Assembly: GCA_964389805.1 (NCBI GenBank)
Contig: CAYMFU010000128.1
Span: 1 to 43,556 of the forward strand
Length of the DNA stretch: 43,556 nt
From: JAGTVG01 sp964389805
Lineage (GTDB): Bacteria > Bacteroidota > Bacteroidia > Cytophagales > Cyclobacteriaceae
Reading direction: 5' to 3'
Part shown: positions 24,976 to 33,440 of the stretch, piece by piece
Layout: each line of letters starts with the position of its first letter
How positions within the stretch are numbered: the stretch's first letter is position 1
The notes under the pieces: model-generated
What the model was told of the DNA's origin: nothing
Seen by the model: the letters and a program-made list of their open reading frames with translations, nothing else
The model's database searches: none
Made by a program: the position numbers and the translations under genes

Positions 24976-25373
24976 GGGGACAATTGTTTAAAAATAATAT
25001 TATATAAAAGTCAGGACGGTTTGTGATTGCCTGTTTCTGGAAATATTGACACCTCTATTGATGTAATGTAAGATAATAATATAAAATGATTTATAACAAG
25101 AAATTCTGCAATTCCAATATAAATGCTCCAATTATGGATATTTTGATTCCTTTGGATTCTGAAGTTGATTTATCATTCATTATGATTTATAATTAGATGA
25201 GTGTTCTGTTCATTTCTGTTGGTAGAATTCTATGGAAGTAATGAATTTTGAAATGCAAATTCCAATGACCTAAAAAGATTATTCAATTCATAAACATGCT
25301 TTTCATTGGATTTCACACTTTTTCTTTATGAAGGGAGACAGAGTAAGCAGTTTCATTTACTAAACTCCTAAAA
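24976..25373. other. AT-rich intergenic region without a recognised gene
   Basis: This stretch of about 400 bases separates two leftward genes. A 10-base palindrome TAGAATTCTA lies at 25223-25232. A 29-codon leftward frame at 25180-25091 (MNDKSTSESK and so on) is the only short frame of note and is too weak to call. No promoter consensus or tRNA was found. Confidence 0.4.
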
Positions 25374-27200
25374 CTATCCAGCATTCTTTCCATCATCAGC
25401 TTCTTCTTGTCCGGTTTCATCTGGTTGATTCTTTTTCTGTTCCTTTTTTTCAGTCCTTTCTTCTTTCTTTTGTTCTTTATGCTCTACCCGCTGTTCTTTT
25501 CTTTGTTCTTTCTTCTCAACCTTCTGTTCATGCTTTATCGCCTTTCTTTCTTCTTTCGGCACCATGAAACCTATGGCTTCCGGAATAATACTGGTTACCA
25601 ATCCACTAAGCAATGCATTAAGATTAAAATCCAAAAAGGTTAGGTGATCGTCCCGATCAAGATATATAATACCTTTGGTAAAAGATGATTTGGCCGGATC
25701 GTTTTTCTTCTTGGCGAGCGTGTTTACCAGGAAAGTATTGAAGCCCTTACGCTTAACGTCCGTAAAATCCTTCTCGTTGATTTTCAATGATTCAAGTTTT
25801 AACCCGGTATAATCCACTTCAAAATCTCCCCTGGCCAAAGAATCATTCCCGTTTATCGTATAAGTCATTTTGTTAAACGTTCCGGAATTGGCACGGATCT
25901 TAAAGGAATTCTTAATAATTGGGTTTAAAGATTCCGCTTCCAGGGTATCAATGGTACCTTTTATACTATATGTGTTAAGGGGATCGGTCAGGGGAAAAGT
26001 GAAATCCATTTTAACAGGGGTCTCATTAAAAAACATGACGGATCCTCCAACATTAAATGTTTTGGAGTCTCCCATTAAGTCCGGATCCGAGGCAAAATTA
26101 TGTCCCTGGATGTTTATCCCATGAATATCGAATTTTACCAGGGGTTCCCCATACCCGTGTTTTAAATAGTCGAACACCCCATGTTCTATCATCAAAGTGT
26201 CGATAGCCAATGGTAGGGGAATATTTTTGAATGTGGTGGCCGGTAATTCCCTTAGAGTATCTTTCTGCAATCGTTGAGGAGGCCTGACATAAACGAATTT
26301 CGGACTCGAGATATATACCTTATTAAGTAGAAAAATATTCTTTTGTATCAGTGAATCATAGTTTATACCCACTAAATCAATCTGTTTAACATATAATCTT
26401 AAATAATTCTGTGTGTTGACCTTTTCAACCGTTGGTATCATTTTAGGATATGATACAGAAAAAATGTTTTCTTCTGAACTAAAAGAAACCCGGTCACTTG
26501 TTAAAGTATAGTTCTTAATAAGCCTGTTTTCAAAATTGTCAAGTGAAAATTGTAATTCTGAAAGCTGGACCCCCCGGGCTTTTTTCATCATGGTGGAATC
26601 TGAATATAATTCTTTAATATCAATATAGAAATTCTCAAAGGACAAAGCCCTGACTGTATCTGTGTCTGTTTTAAACCATTGAAAACTTCCATTTTTTAGT
26701 TGAACCTCTTCAAGATATGCTGATATAAAAGCGCTGGATAAAATATCATCGCTTACTGTAGTGGAATTAAAATATTCCAAAGTATCATTTACGTAAACTT
26801 TTCCATCAACGTCTCCAAATAGTAATCCATCCAGTTCAATATTACCCGTCATAAGAAAATCGACTATTTCCAGATTATCCAGTTTAAATTCTCCTATTTT
26901 GAAATCTATAATAAATTTCCGGGGAATTTTATACTTGTTCATACTGTCAATGATCTGTTTCCTGGGAGAGATGGAAAAATTCAGGACCTCAATATCTCCG
27001 GAGTAAATATCAATTAGGAGAGAATCATATTTTATGTCGTAAATACTATTAGGATCTTTCTCAATCAATGAACTTAATTTGGCTCTGGTGTATCTTTCAA
27101 GCATAATATTTATCCTTGTAAAAAACACCCCGACAAGTATTAAAATGATCGCAAGTAACGACAACAGTATTATGATGTATCTTTTTTTCCTGGAAGCCAT
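25374..27200 (-). CDS. AsmA-like/DUF748-type envelope protein with charged C-terminal tail
   Basis: This 608-residue protein has an N-terminal membrane anchor (about residues 7-27, after a basic MASRKKR) and a long beta-rich periplasmic part with repeated patterns such as IGEFKLDNLEIVDF and LPLAIDTLMIEHGVFDYLKHG, typical of AsmA-like or DUF748 repeats that form hydrophobic grooves. The last 60 or so residues, after IPEAIGFMVPKEERK, are a low-complexity run of Lys, Glu, Gln and Arg (KKEQRKEQR-like units). By family, a role in outer membrane lipid or protein homeostasis is likely. It has no close operon partner: 216 bases separate it from DUF2480 upstream. Confidence 0.65.
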   Translation of the reverse strand: MASRKKRYIIILLSLLAIILILVGVFFTRINIMLERYTRAKLSSLIEKDPNSIYDIKYDSLLIDIYSGDIEVLNFSISPRKQIIDSMNKYKIPRKFIIDFKIGEFKLDNLEIVDFLMTGNIELDGLLFGDVDGKVYVNDTLEYFNSTTVSDDILSSAFISAYLEEVQLKNGSFQWFKTDTDTVRALSFENFYIDIKELYSDSTMMKKARGVQLSELQFSLDNFENRLIKNYTLTSDRVSFSSEENIFSVSYPKMIPTVEKVNTQNYLRLYVKQIDLVGINYDSLIQKNIFLLNKVYISSPKFVYVRPPQRLQKDTLRELPATTFKNIPLPLAIDTLMIEHGVFDYLKHGYGEPLVKFDIHGINIQGHNFASDPDLMGDSKTFNVGGSVMFFNETPVKMDFTFPLTDPLNTYSIKGTIDTLEAESLNPIIKNSFKIRANSGTFNKMTYTINGNDSLARGDFEVDYTGLKLESLKINEKDFTDVKRKGFNTFLVNTLAKKKNDPAKSSFTKGIIYLDRDDHLTFLDFNLNALLSGLVTSIIPEAIGFMVPKEERKAIKHEQKVEKKEQRKEQRVEHKEQKKEERTEKKEQKKNQPDETGQEEADDGKNAG

Positions 27201-27416
27201 CCGGAAAGAATTTATATTCCTGAAGATTGTAAATTATCTTTTAAAAATGAAAGGATGACCATTAAAAATGGATTTAAGGAATAAATAGAAGGTCTTTAAA
27301 ACCCAATTAATGTTCAGAATATTACGATAAACTAGAGGAAAGCCAGCATTTATAATAAAATTAAGAGTACAAATTATCTGCCAGGGGTATTTGCAAAACG
27401 ATTTTCCTAAACAGGA

Positions 27417-27932
27417 TCATTTCGGTTTTTTGTACAATGGAACGGTACTGCAGGCTTCTCCATACATGATACTCGAGGCTACAGGGGTCAGGAGTCGAGT
27501 AATTTCAACATAGGCGGAATCCGGAACCTGATATTTCCCACATCCTTTGATTACGATCTTCTTATCCCTGAATTTTTCAATATCCACTGAAATTAATGCG
27601 TTCTGGTAAAGTGCTTTTTCAAGATCTTCCAGGGTTCCGAATACAACGATATTTGCATAAGGGGAGATCCGTGTAGCAAGTAACATATAGGCCCAGGTTG
27701 GGATTATGGAATCGGCAGAACACCAGATTGCCACATTCATATCCTCATAAACTGACCAATCCATTTCCTTTACCCAGGCTCTGAAATCTTTTTCCTTAAG
27801 TATGAGTCCCTGGAATAGCTGGTCCCTAATATCAATCAATACCCTTTTACCCGGGTGATAGAACTCTTCCAGATCGAAAGTAACTAAAGGACTATTGGCA
27901 ACCCGGTTTATTATAACATTTTTTTCATTCAT
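27417..27932 (-). CDS. DUF2480 family protein
   Basis: This 171-residue cytoplasmic protein is strongly like the Bacteroidota-specific DUF2480 family: NRVANSPLVTFDLEEFY at the start, a central LFQGLILKEKDFRAWVKEMDW and AIWCSADSIIPTWAYMLLA, and an end with SSIMYGEACSTVPLYKK. The function is unknown. Conserved Cys residues (in WCSAD, IKGCGKY and EACST) could bind a metal, but this is not shown. It lies 4 bases after tsaB, so it is translated from the same transcript and probably serves a general cell function. Confidence 0.9.
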   Translation of the reverse strand: MNEKNVIINRVANSPLVTFDLEEFYHPGKRVLIDIRDQLFQGLILKEKDFRAWVKEMDWSVYEDMNVAIWCSADSIIPTWAYMLLATRISPYANIVVFGTLEDLEKALYQNALISVDIEKFRDKKIVIKGCGKYQVPDSAYVEITRLLTPVASSIMYGEACSTVPLYKKPK

Positions 27933-27936
27933 CCTT

Positions 27937-28623
27937 TTACAGCAGTTTTCTTGGTTTTGTAGCTATAAAGTCCTTTAAATAGAACGGCTCAAAGGTCACA
28001 GTGTTTTCAAAATCTTTATTTTTAAACTTTTCAATAGCCAGGAAACCTATATTCGAAGCTTTCGGATTTACATTATCGATGAAAAAAGCATTATTCTTAC
28101 CTTCCAGAATATTTCGGCTTTTGGGCATCCCGTTACCAAAAAATAAAATTGGATTTGACTTAATCTCATTATTAAATGAATTGTCTTCTATAATCCTGGA
28201 ATGGGTCTCCTGCTTCTCATTGAGTTGATTATCAGTTAGAAGGCAATAGACTTCCATACGCCTTGCATCCAGCATAGGGCAGAGATCACAACCATTCAGG
28301 TTATATTGGTTTACTTCATAAGCCATCGCCAATAGTGAATTGACCGAAATCAGTGGTATGCCTAAGCCGAAACATAGTCCTTTAGCCGTTGAAACGCCTA
28401 TCCGCAATCCTGTATATGAACCCGGGCCTTTGGATACTGCCACAGCCGATAATTCATCGGTTTCTTTACCTGTATGCCTGAGCAGGTCCCTGATCATTAC
28501 GGCCAAATATTCAGAATGGGACCTGTCAAGATAAAGTTCCTGGGATCCAAGTAAATTATTATCTTCATGCAAGGCTACGGAACATACTTTTGTAGCTGTT
28601 TCAATACTTAAAATCAGACCCAT
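27937..28623 (-). CDS. tsaB: tRNA threonylcarbamoyladenosine biosynthesis protein TsaB
   Basis: The protein has 228 residues, the normal length. It has an ASKHA-fold N-terminus (LILSIETATKVCSVAL), the TsaB signature KGPGSYTGLRIG at about 65-76, and HSEYLAVMI near 36. TsaB binds TsaD and TsaE and is needed to place the t6A modification on tRNAs that read ANN codons. It is a housekeeping gene lying inside the leftward Kdo operon, 27 bases downstream of the KdsC-like gene. Confidence 0.94.
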   Translation of the reverse strand: MGLILSIETATKVCSVALHEDNNLLGSQELYLDRSHSEYLAVMIRDLLRHTGKETDELSAVAVSKGPGSYTGLRIGVSTAKGLCFGLGIPLISVNSLLAMAYEVNQYNLNGCDLCPMLDARRMEVYCLLTDNQLNEKQETHSRIIEDNSFNNEIKSNPILFFGNGMPKSRNILEGKNNAFFIDNVNPKASNIGFLAIEKFKNKDFENTVTFEPFYLKDFIATKPRKLL

Positions 28624-28650
28624 TAATAATATTTGTTATTAAATAAGAAT

Positions 28651-29322
28651 TCAATATTTCAATTCCTGGATATTGGTTTTGGAAAGGTTCCGTATCTGCA
28701 GGTAATCATTATACGTCCCGGAAAAGGCCATTCTCTCTTCAACTGTTCTGGTAAACAATCCCAGCATACCGAGAACGACTTCACAAATTTCCCTCAGTGC
28801 ATTGTTCCCTCCGGAATTGCTCGTGATGTAATCGCATAATTTATTCTCCATGCAATACCGTTCAAACATTTTGGCTCCCGAATTTCGTACAAGAAAGCTG
28901 CATCCGGCTTCTTTTGCCAGTGATAGGTCATGAATATCATCAAACACAAATAATATTTCATGGGGTTGTATTCCATATTCCAACTCAAAAGATTCAAGAA
29001 TATCTGCCTTATGTTTCACTTTTAAATAAACAGCATGGAAATGCTCACGTTCAGCCCACTTAATTGCAGTCTCATTTCTTTCGCCTGTTACAATTCCTGT
29101 TGCAGGATTTTCGCCATGCAGAAGATAATAGCCAAACCTGAGCATATTAATGCCCATAGAATCGACTTCATTAAATGAACTGGGAATATGTCCTTTTTCA
29201 CCACTGTTAAAGATGCCATCCCAATCGAACAACAGTGCTTTTATGTGGGTTAACTTATCCCTTAGCACGATCTCGCCACTTACAATCTTACCGGGGATAA
29301 TGATAGAGTCTCTTGTATCCAA
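28651..29322 (-). CDS. kdsC: KdsC-like HAD phosphatase (Kdo-8-phosphate phosphatase candidate)
   Basis: This 223-residue HAD protein of the KdsC/CapC group would remove phosphate from Kdo 8-phosphate. HAD motif I is LLFDWDGIFNSG with nucleophile Asp33 and Asp35, where typical KdsC has DVDGVLTDG. VDSMGINMLRFG matches the DGxGIxxL block, IVTGERNET (77-85) is motif II, the Lys in LKVKHKADIL is motif III, and FVFDDIHDLSLAKEAG (125-140) is motif IV. The tail DYITSNSGGNNALREICEVVL matches the C-terminal GGxGAxRE(V/I)CE segment. An N-terminal extension of about 27 residues and a longer C-terminus are unusual. Its place in the operon after kdsA and the transaldolase-CBS gene supports the role. Confidence 0.78.
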   Translation of the reverse strand: MDTRDSIIIPGKIVSGEIVLRDKLTHIKALLFDWDGIFNSGEKGHIPSSFNEVDSMGINMLRFGYYLLHGENPATGIVTGERNETAIKWAEREHFHAVYLKVKHKADILESFELEYGIQPHEILFVFDDIHDLSLAKEAGCSFLVRNSGAKMFERYCMENKLCDYITSNSGGNNALREICEVVLGMLGLFTRTVEERMAFSGTYNDYLQIRNLSKTNIQELKY

Positions 29323-29330
29323 TTTGAAAA

Positions 29331-30365
29331 TTAATAACCGTTTATTCCGAGAAGATCCTGAACGTCAATCATCCCAACCGCCTTGCCATTTTCAGTCACC
29401 ACCAGTGTATCTACCTGCGTCTCTTTAAATTTTGCTGCTGCAACATATAGTAAAGCGCTTGCTTCAACGGATTGAGGTACTTTTAAGGACAGGTCGCCTG
29501 CTTTTTTATTTACAGAATCCCCACCTTCTTTTTCAATCATCCTGCGAAGGTCCCCATCAGTGAATATGCCAATTGGTGCGCCTTTCGAGTTTACGATGGT
29601 TACTGCGCCATCACCTCCAACAGTCATTTTGACCAGGCAATCATGGATGGTTTCTTTCACTGTTACAATTGGATTAACATCTGATATGACCTCCCTGACT
29701 GTTTTGGTCATCAATCGGGTATGTTCGAAGAATTCTTTAGTGCCCAGCTCAGTAAAATGATTTTCAGTAAGTTGTTTAAGTACTTTCCAGGGGACAGTAA
29801 CGGTATGAACACCCAGGTTCAATGCATTCCGAACGTGTTCAACATGCCTCACTGAAGAGAACATGATCTTCGTGTTATAACCATAATGATTAACTGCCTG
29901 AACACATTGCTCTACCAGCCATAAGGCATCCTGACCCTGGTCCTGCAATCTTCCAACCAATGGACACACATAGTCTGCCCCCGCTGACATGGCCAGGTAG
30001 GCCTGTTGTAAAGTATATACCAGGTGAATATTTACGAGGAATCCTCTATCCTTTAGCATTTTGCACGCCTTAACACCTTCCATGGAAATGGGTATCTTAA
30101 ATACTGTCTTACTTTTATCAAGCCCAAGTTTATGCTGCCTCTCGGCTTCAGCAACTATTTCCTCTGACGTACTTCCAAGAGCTTCTATCTGCAGTACAGG
30201 TGCGATTTTAGATAGATCGACAATTGTGCCATCGATATCTGTGATACCATGTCGGTGCATAAAGGTAGGGGTCGTTGTCAATCCATTTAAAAAGCCGAGT
30301 TGAAATGCTTCTTTAATTTCATTTACATCAGCTGAATCAAGATATAATTCCATATTTTTTATCAA
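29331..30365 (-). CDS. Transaldolase/FSA-like domain fused to a KdsD-type CBS pair
   Basis: The protein has 344 residues. Residues 6-225 are a transaldolase-family barrel: LYLDSADVNEIKEA, GLTTTPTF, the Schiff-base Lys90 in VFKIPISMEG, and GADYVCPLVGRLQDQG near 129-144. Gln59 is at the place where fructose-6-phosphate aldolase has Gln and true transaldolases have Glu. Residues 229-344 are two CBS motifs, including GIFTDGDLRR (266-275) and VGMIDVQDLLG, which read like the C-terminal half of KdsD (KpsF/GutQ). So the SIS isomerase domain of KdsD appears to be replaced by an aldolase. It sits between kdsA (20 bases) and the kdsC-like gene (8 bases), where an arabinose-5-phosphate supplier is expected. 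The domains are clear; the reaction is inference. An alternative start two codons on (ATG for MELYLD at residue 5) is possible. Confidence 0.85.
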   Translation of the reverse strand: MIKNMELYLDSADVNEIKEAFQLGFLNGLTTTPTFMHRHGITDIDGTIVDLSKIAPVLQIEALGSTSEEIVAEAERQHKLGLDKSKTVFKIPISMEGVKACKMLKDRGFLVNIHLVYTLQQAYLAMSAGADYVCPLVGRLQDQGQDALWLVEQCVQAVNHYGYNTKIMFSSVRHVEHVRNALNLGVHTVTVPWKVLKQLTENHFTELGTKEFFEHTRLMTKTVREVISDVNPIVTVKETIHDCLVKMTVGGDGAVTIVNSKGAPIGIFTDGDLRRMIEKEGGDSVNKKAGDLSLKVPQSVEASALLYVAAAKFKETQVDTLVVTENGKAVGMIDVQDLLGINGY

Positions 30366-30385
30366 TATTTAATTTCCTAATCAGA

Positions 30386-31219
30386 TTATTTCCTGTATTT
30401 CACTTCAAGATCGTGAATTTCTATCAATGGTTTAATAAATTCCTCCAATTCATTTAACTCGTACTGGCTGGCCGCATCACATAAAGCTTCTGAAGGACAC
30501 GGATGCGCTTCAACAAAGATACCATCTACACCGGATGCCACACCGGCTCTTGCCAATACATTAAGGTATTGCCTTGCACCGCCTGAAGGATCGGCACTGG
30601 GGATGCCATATTTCCTTATGGAATGCGTTATGTCAAATATAACCGGATATCCCGTTTCTGCCAGGTGGTATATACTTCTGGGATCCACAACAAGGTCGTT
30701 GTAGCCGAAAGTAAATCCTCTTTCTGTCAGCAATATCTTTTGATTGCCTGAATCTTCTACCTTTTTAACCGGTTTGGTCATGTTTTCGGGTGCCAGAAAC
30801 TGGCCATGCTTCAAATTAATAATCTTTCCTGTTTCTGCTGCTTCAACAACCAGGGTTGTTTGCATACACAGGTAGGCGGGGATCTGTATAATGTCCAAAA
30901 CATCTGCTGCTTCGCTTACCTGGCTGGGATAGTGTATGTCCGATAAAACAGGTAATTCAAATTCTTTTTTAATCTTGTCCAATAACCTCAATCCATTATC
31001 AAGACCGGGCCCCTGGTAATAGGATATATCGGACCTATTGTCCTTTTGAAATGATGATTTATATACCAGCGGGATATTCAGTTTATCTGATATCTGTTTC
31101 AATCCTTCCGCGGTCTTCATCATGATCGATTCTTCCTCTATCACACATGGTCCGGATATCAGGAACAATGTGTCGCTTCCAAAATCAATATTACCCAGAT
31201 TGATTATATGTTTACTCAT
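30386..31219 (-). CDS. kdsA: 3-deoxy-8-phosphooctulonate synthase (KdsA), metal-dependent class
   Basis: The enzyme condenses phosphoenolpyruvate with D-arabinose 5-phosphate to Kdo 8-phosphate. It has 277 residues, the normal length. Features are LISGPCVIE (Cys25), YKSSFQKDNRSD (53-64), QGPGLDNGLRLL, KHGQFLAPENM (138-147), FGYNDLVVD, and the late THS, EAHPCPSEALCDA blocks. Cys25, His199, Glu237 and Asp248 give all four ligands of the metal-dependent class. Several blocks differ from standard KdsA: the loop after ITHS reads IRKYGIPSADPSGG instead of the usual V(Q)xPGGxxGxSGG. This may reflect phylum drift or a changed substrate. It is in an operon with kdsB (6 bases upstream). Confidence 0.88.
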   Translation of the reverse strand: MSKHIINLGNIDFGSDTLFLISGPCVIEEESIMMKTAEGLKQISDKLNIPLVYKSSFQKDNRSDISYYQGPGLDNGLRLLDKIKKEFELPVLSDIHYPSQVSEAADVLDIIQIPAYLCMQTTLVVEAAETGKIINLKHGQFLAPENMTKPVKKVEDSGNQKILLTERGFTFGYNDLVVDPRSIYHLAETGYPVIFDITHSIRKYGIPSADPSGGARQYLNVLARAGVASGVDGIFVEAHPCPSEALCDAASQYELNELEEFIKPLIEIHDLEVKYRK

Positions 31220-31225
31220 ATTAAA

Positions 31226-31984
31226 TTAACTTTCCTGTTTTTTAATGATAGCCCGTATCCTTTCAAGATCTTCAGGTGTATCCACACAAATGCCCGGCCT
31301 GTCGGTTATTCCTACTTTAATGGAATACCCATTCTCCAGCCACCTGTTCTGTTCCAAACCTTCAATCATCTCCAGTTTAGAAATGGGAAGACTGGCAAAG
31401 ATCTCAAGTGCTTCTGGCGTATAGGCATACATCCCTACATGTTTATAGAATGTATGATTTTCAAACCACTGAGCCCTGCTGATACCTTTGAGATAAGGAA
31501 TGACTGACCTGCTGAAATAAAGCGCATTTTTATTTTTATCAAACACTACAAAAGCTTCGCTTTCATTTTCCAGGTCCAGTGGATTTGCCACCGGGGATAC
31601 AAGGGTCCCCATCATAATATATTCATCGGTAAACAAGCCCTTGAGAATTATCAGTTGTTCAGGATCAAGCAAAGGTTCATCGCCCTGAATGTTTATAATA
31701 ACATCATACTTGATACCGGTTGATTTTGAGATCTTTTCATAGGCCTCCAGGCATCGGTTGGTCCCGGAGTTATGATGCGATGATGTCATGATAGATTTAC
31801 CATCAAAAGAATTAACTTCTTCTGCGATCCTATGGTCATCTGTAGCGACATAGAGATCGTCGATCGAATTCATGGCCCTTTCATACACTCTTCTGATCAT
31901 GGATTTACCATGAATGTCTAAAAGTGGTTTTCCTTCGAGTCTTGTCGAACCGTACCTTGCTGGAATAATTCCTAGGATTTTCAT
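31226..31984 (-). CDS. kdsB: 3-deoxy-manno-octulosonate cytidylyltransferase (KdsB), Kdo or Kdo8N
   Basis: The enzyme activates Kdo or 8-amino-Kdo to the CMP-sugar in the cytoplasm. It has 252 residues from the ATG giving MKILGIIPARYGSTRLEGKPL; the frame extends 12 codons upstream, but those residues precede the conserved start. Family motifs are GIIPARYGSTRL, VATDDHRI, INIQGDEPLLD and the C-terminal GYSIKVGITDRPGICVDTPEDLERI. It is the first gene of the leftward Kdo operon and divergent from kdnA. Because kdnA and kdnB are adjacent, it probably takes Kdo8N, as the Shewanella KdsB does (EC 2.7.7.90). Confidence 0.93.
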   Translation of the reverse strand: MKILGIIPARYGSTRLEGKPLLDIHGKSMIRRVYERAMNSIDDLYVATDDHRIAEEVNSFDGKSIMTSSHHNSGTNRCLEAYEKISKSTGIKYDVIINIQGDEPLLDPEQLIILKGLFTDEYIMMGTLVSPVANPLDLENESEAFVVFDKNKNALYFSRSVIPYLKGISRAQWFENHTFYKHVGMYAYTPEALEIFASLPISKLEMIEGLEQNRWLENGYSIKVGITDRPGICVDTPEDLERIRAIIKKQES

Positions 31985-32143
31985 GAAGCTAAATTCAGGA
32001 CTGCAAAATAACAAAAACATTCTGTCATATAACCTTTATTTGGGGATAAATAACGGATTGTATTTGAATTTATTCGTAATATTGTATGGCCTGTAATGGC
32101 TAAATCACATAGGAAAACATTCTTTAATTAAACTGATTATACG
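31985..32143. promoter_or_regulatory. Divergent promoter region between kdsB and kdnA
   Basis: These 159 AT-rich bases must hold promoters for both halves of the Kdo8N cluster. Rightward, TTTG at 32039-32042 and TGTATTTG at 32059-32066 (one mismatch to TAnnTTTG) are 16 bases apart, a weak match. No leftward consensus was seen. Shared control of the two operons is likely from the layout only. Confidence 0.4.
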
Positions 32144-33337
32144 ATGCCTGGAATGGAATTATTTGGCGATGAAGAGCGCAAGGAAGTCATGGATGTTCTT
32201 GAAACAGGGGCCCTGTTCAGATATGGTCACGAGAATATTCGAAAAGGTATGTGGAAAGCAAAGGAATTTGAGGATGAGGTATGCCGCTATACTGGAGCGA
32301 AATATGCCCATGCGGTGACAAGTGGCTCGACGGCCGTCGCAGCGATGATGGCGGCTTCCGGGATAGGGTATGGAGATGAAGTGATCGTTCCGCCTTTTAC
32401 TTTTGTAGCCCCTATTGAGGCCGTATTTATCGGGGGTGCTCTTCCGGTTTTTGGAGAAATCGATGAGACTTTCTGTTTAAGTCCTGAAGGAATTGAAAAG
32501 GCGATATCCCCTAAGACCAAAGCGGTCTTGCTTGTTCATATGTGTGGGGCAGCAGCAGATATCAAGGGAATTCTGGAGGTTTGTAAAAGACACAACCTGG
32601 TATTAATGGAAGATTGTGGGCAGGCCATGGGGTCGTTCTACAATGGACAATCTGTTGGACTATATGGAACAGCTGGGTCATTCTCCTTTGATTATTTTAA
32701 AGTTGCCACCTGTGGTGAAGGAGGTGTAACCATAACAAACAGTAAGGAAATTTATGATAAAATGGACCAGGTTGCCGACCATGGCCATACGCATATTGGT
32801 GACAACCGGGGGATGGAAGCCCATGAGTTTATGGGATTTAATTATAGAATCAGTGAATTGGGTGCTGCAATAGGACTTGCTCAGATGAGGAAAGTACCTC
32901 AAATGATTGCAGACAATAAAAGGAACAAGAAATATTTGAAAAACAGGCTCAAGGAGATAGATGGACTTACTTTCAGGAATTTGCCTGATGAGGATGGAGA
33001 TTCCGCCACCTTTATAAACTTTATGTTCCCAAGTAAAGAACTCACTGAAAAAGCATTTAATCAGTTTGCATCGGATGGTGTTGGCGGGGTGGCCTATTGG
33101 TATACCAATATGTATCATTTCATTAATCAATGGGATCATATTAAAAATGCAAGCTATCCATCCAGGCTGGCCATTCATAAGATAGGCTGTTCTCAGGATT
33201 ATAAAACCTTAGAATTGCCTAAGTCGCAGGATGTAATGAGCCGGATGGCTTCAATTGGAATACGATGTACCTGGACTGAGGATGAATTGGAGCGGTATGG
33301 AAACCAGTTGGTCAACTCAATCAAAAAGGTGTTGTAA
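32144..33337 (+). CDS. kdnA: 8-amino-3,8-dideoxy-manno-octulosonate transaminase (KdnA)
   Basis: This PLP enzyme of the DegT/DnrJ/EryC1/StrS family has 397 residues. Features are the SGSTAV segment at 60-65 for the PLP phosphate, DEVIVPPFTFVAP, EDCGQAMGSF near 156-165 with Asp157, and FDYFKVATCGEGG with the PLP Lys186. The start MPGMELFGDEERKEV and blocks such as DHGHTHIGDNRGMEAHEFMGFNYRISELGAAIGLAQMRK match what I recall of Shewanella KdnA closely. KdnA puts an amino group on C8 of the aldehyde made by KdnB, giving Kdo8N. It is 103 bases from kdnB and divergent from kdsB. Sure of the family; the assignment to Kdo8N rests on context and motif wording. Confidence 0.88.
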   Translation: MPGMELFGDEERKEVMDVLETGALFRYGHENIRKGMWKAKEFEDEVCRYTGAKYAHAVTSGSTAVAAMMAASGIGYGDEVIVPPFTFVAPIEAVFIGGALPVFGEIDETFCLSPEGIEKAISPKTKAVLLVHMCGAAADIKGILEVCKRHNLVLMEDCGQAMGSFYNGQSVGLYGTAGSFSFDYFKVATCGEGGVTITNSKEIYDKMDQVADHGHTHIGDNRGMEAHEFMGFNYRISELGAAIGLAQMRKVPQMIADNKRNKKYLKNRLKEIDGLTFRNLPDEDGDSATFINFMFPSKELTEKAFNQFASDGVGGVAYWYTNMYHFINQWDHIKNASYPSRLAIHKIGCSQDYKTLELPKSQDVMSRMASIGIRCTWTEDELERYGNQLVNSIKKVL

Positions 33338-33440
33338 AAATAATTTTGGAAAATAGTTGGGGTGCTTTTGGAAAATATACAAAATAAGAATCACTGAATC
33401 GTACATTCAATAATTAACAATATCAACAAATAAAAAAAAC

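Noticed and set aside
25407..25643. Open frame rich in Phe and Leu on the plus strand
   Set aside because: It is the complement of the Lys/Glu/Gln-rich tail of the AsmA-like protein; the apparent hydrophobic protein is an artefact of that low-complexity DNA.
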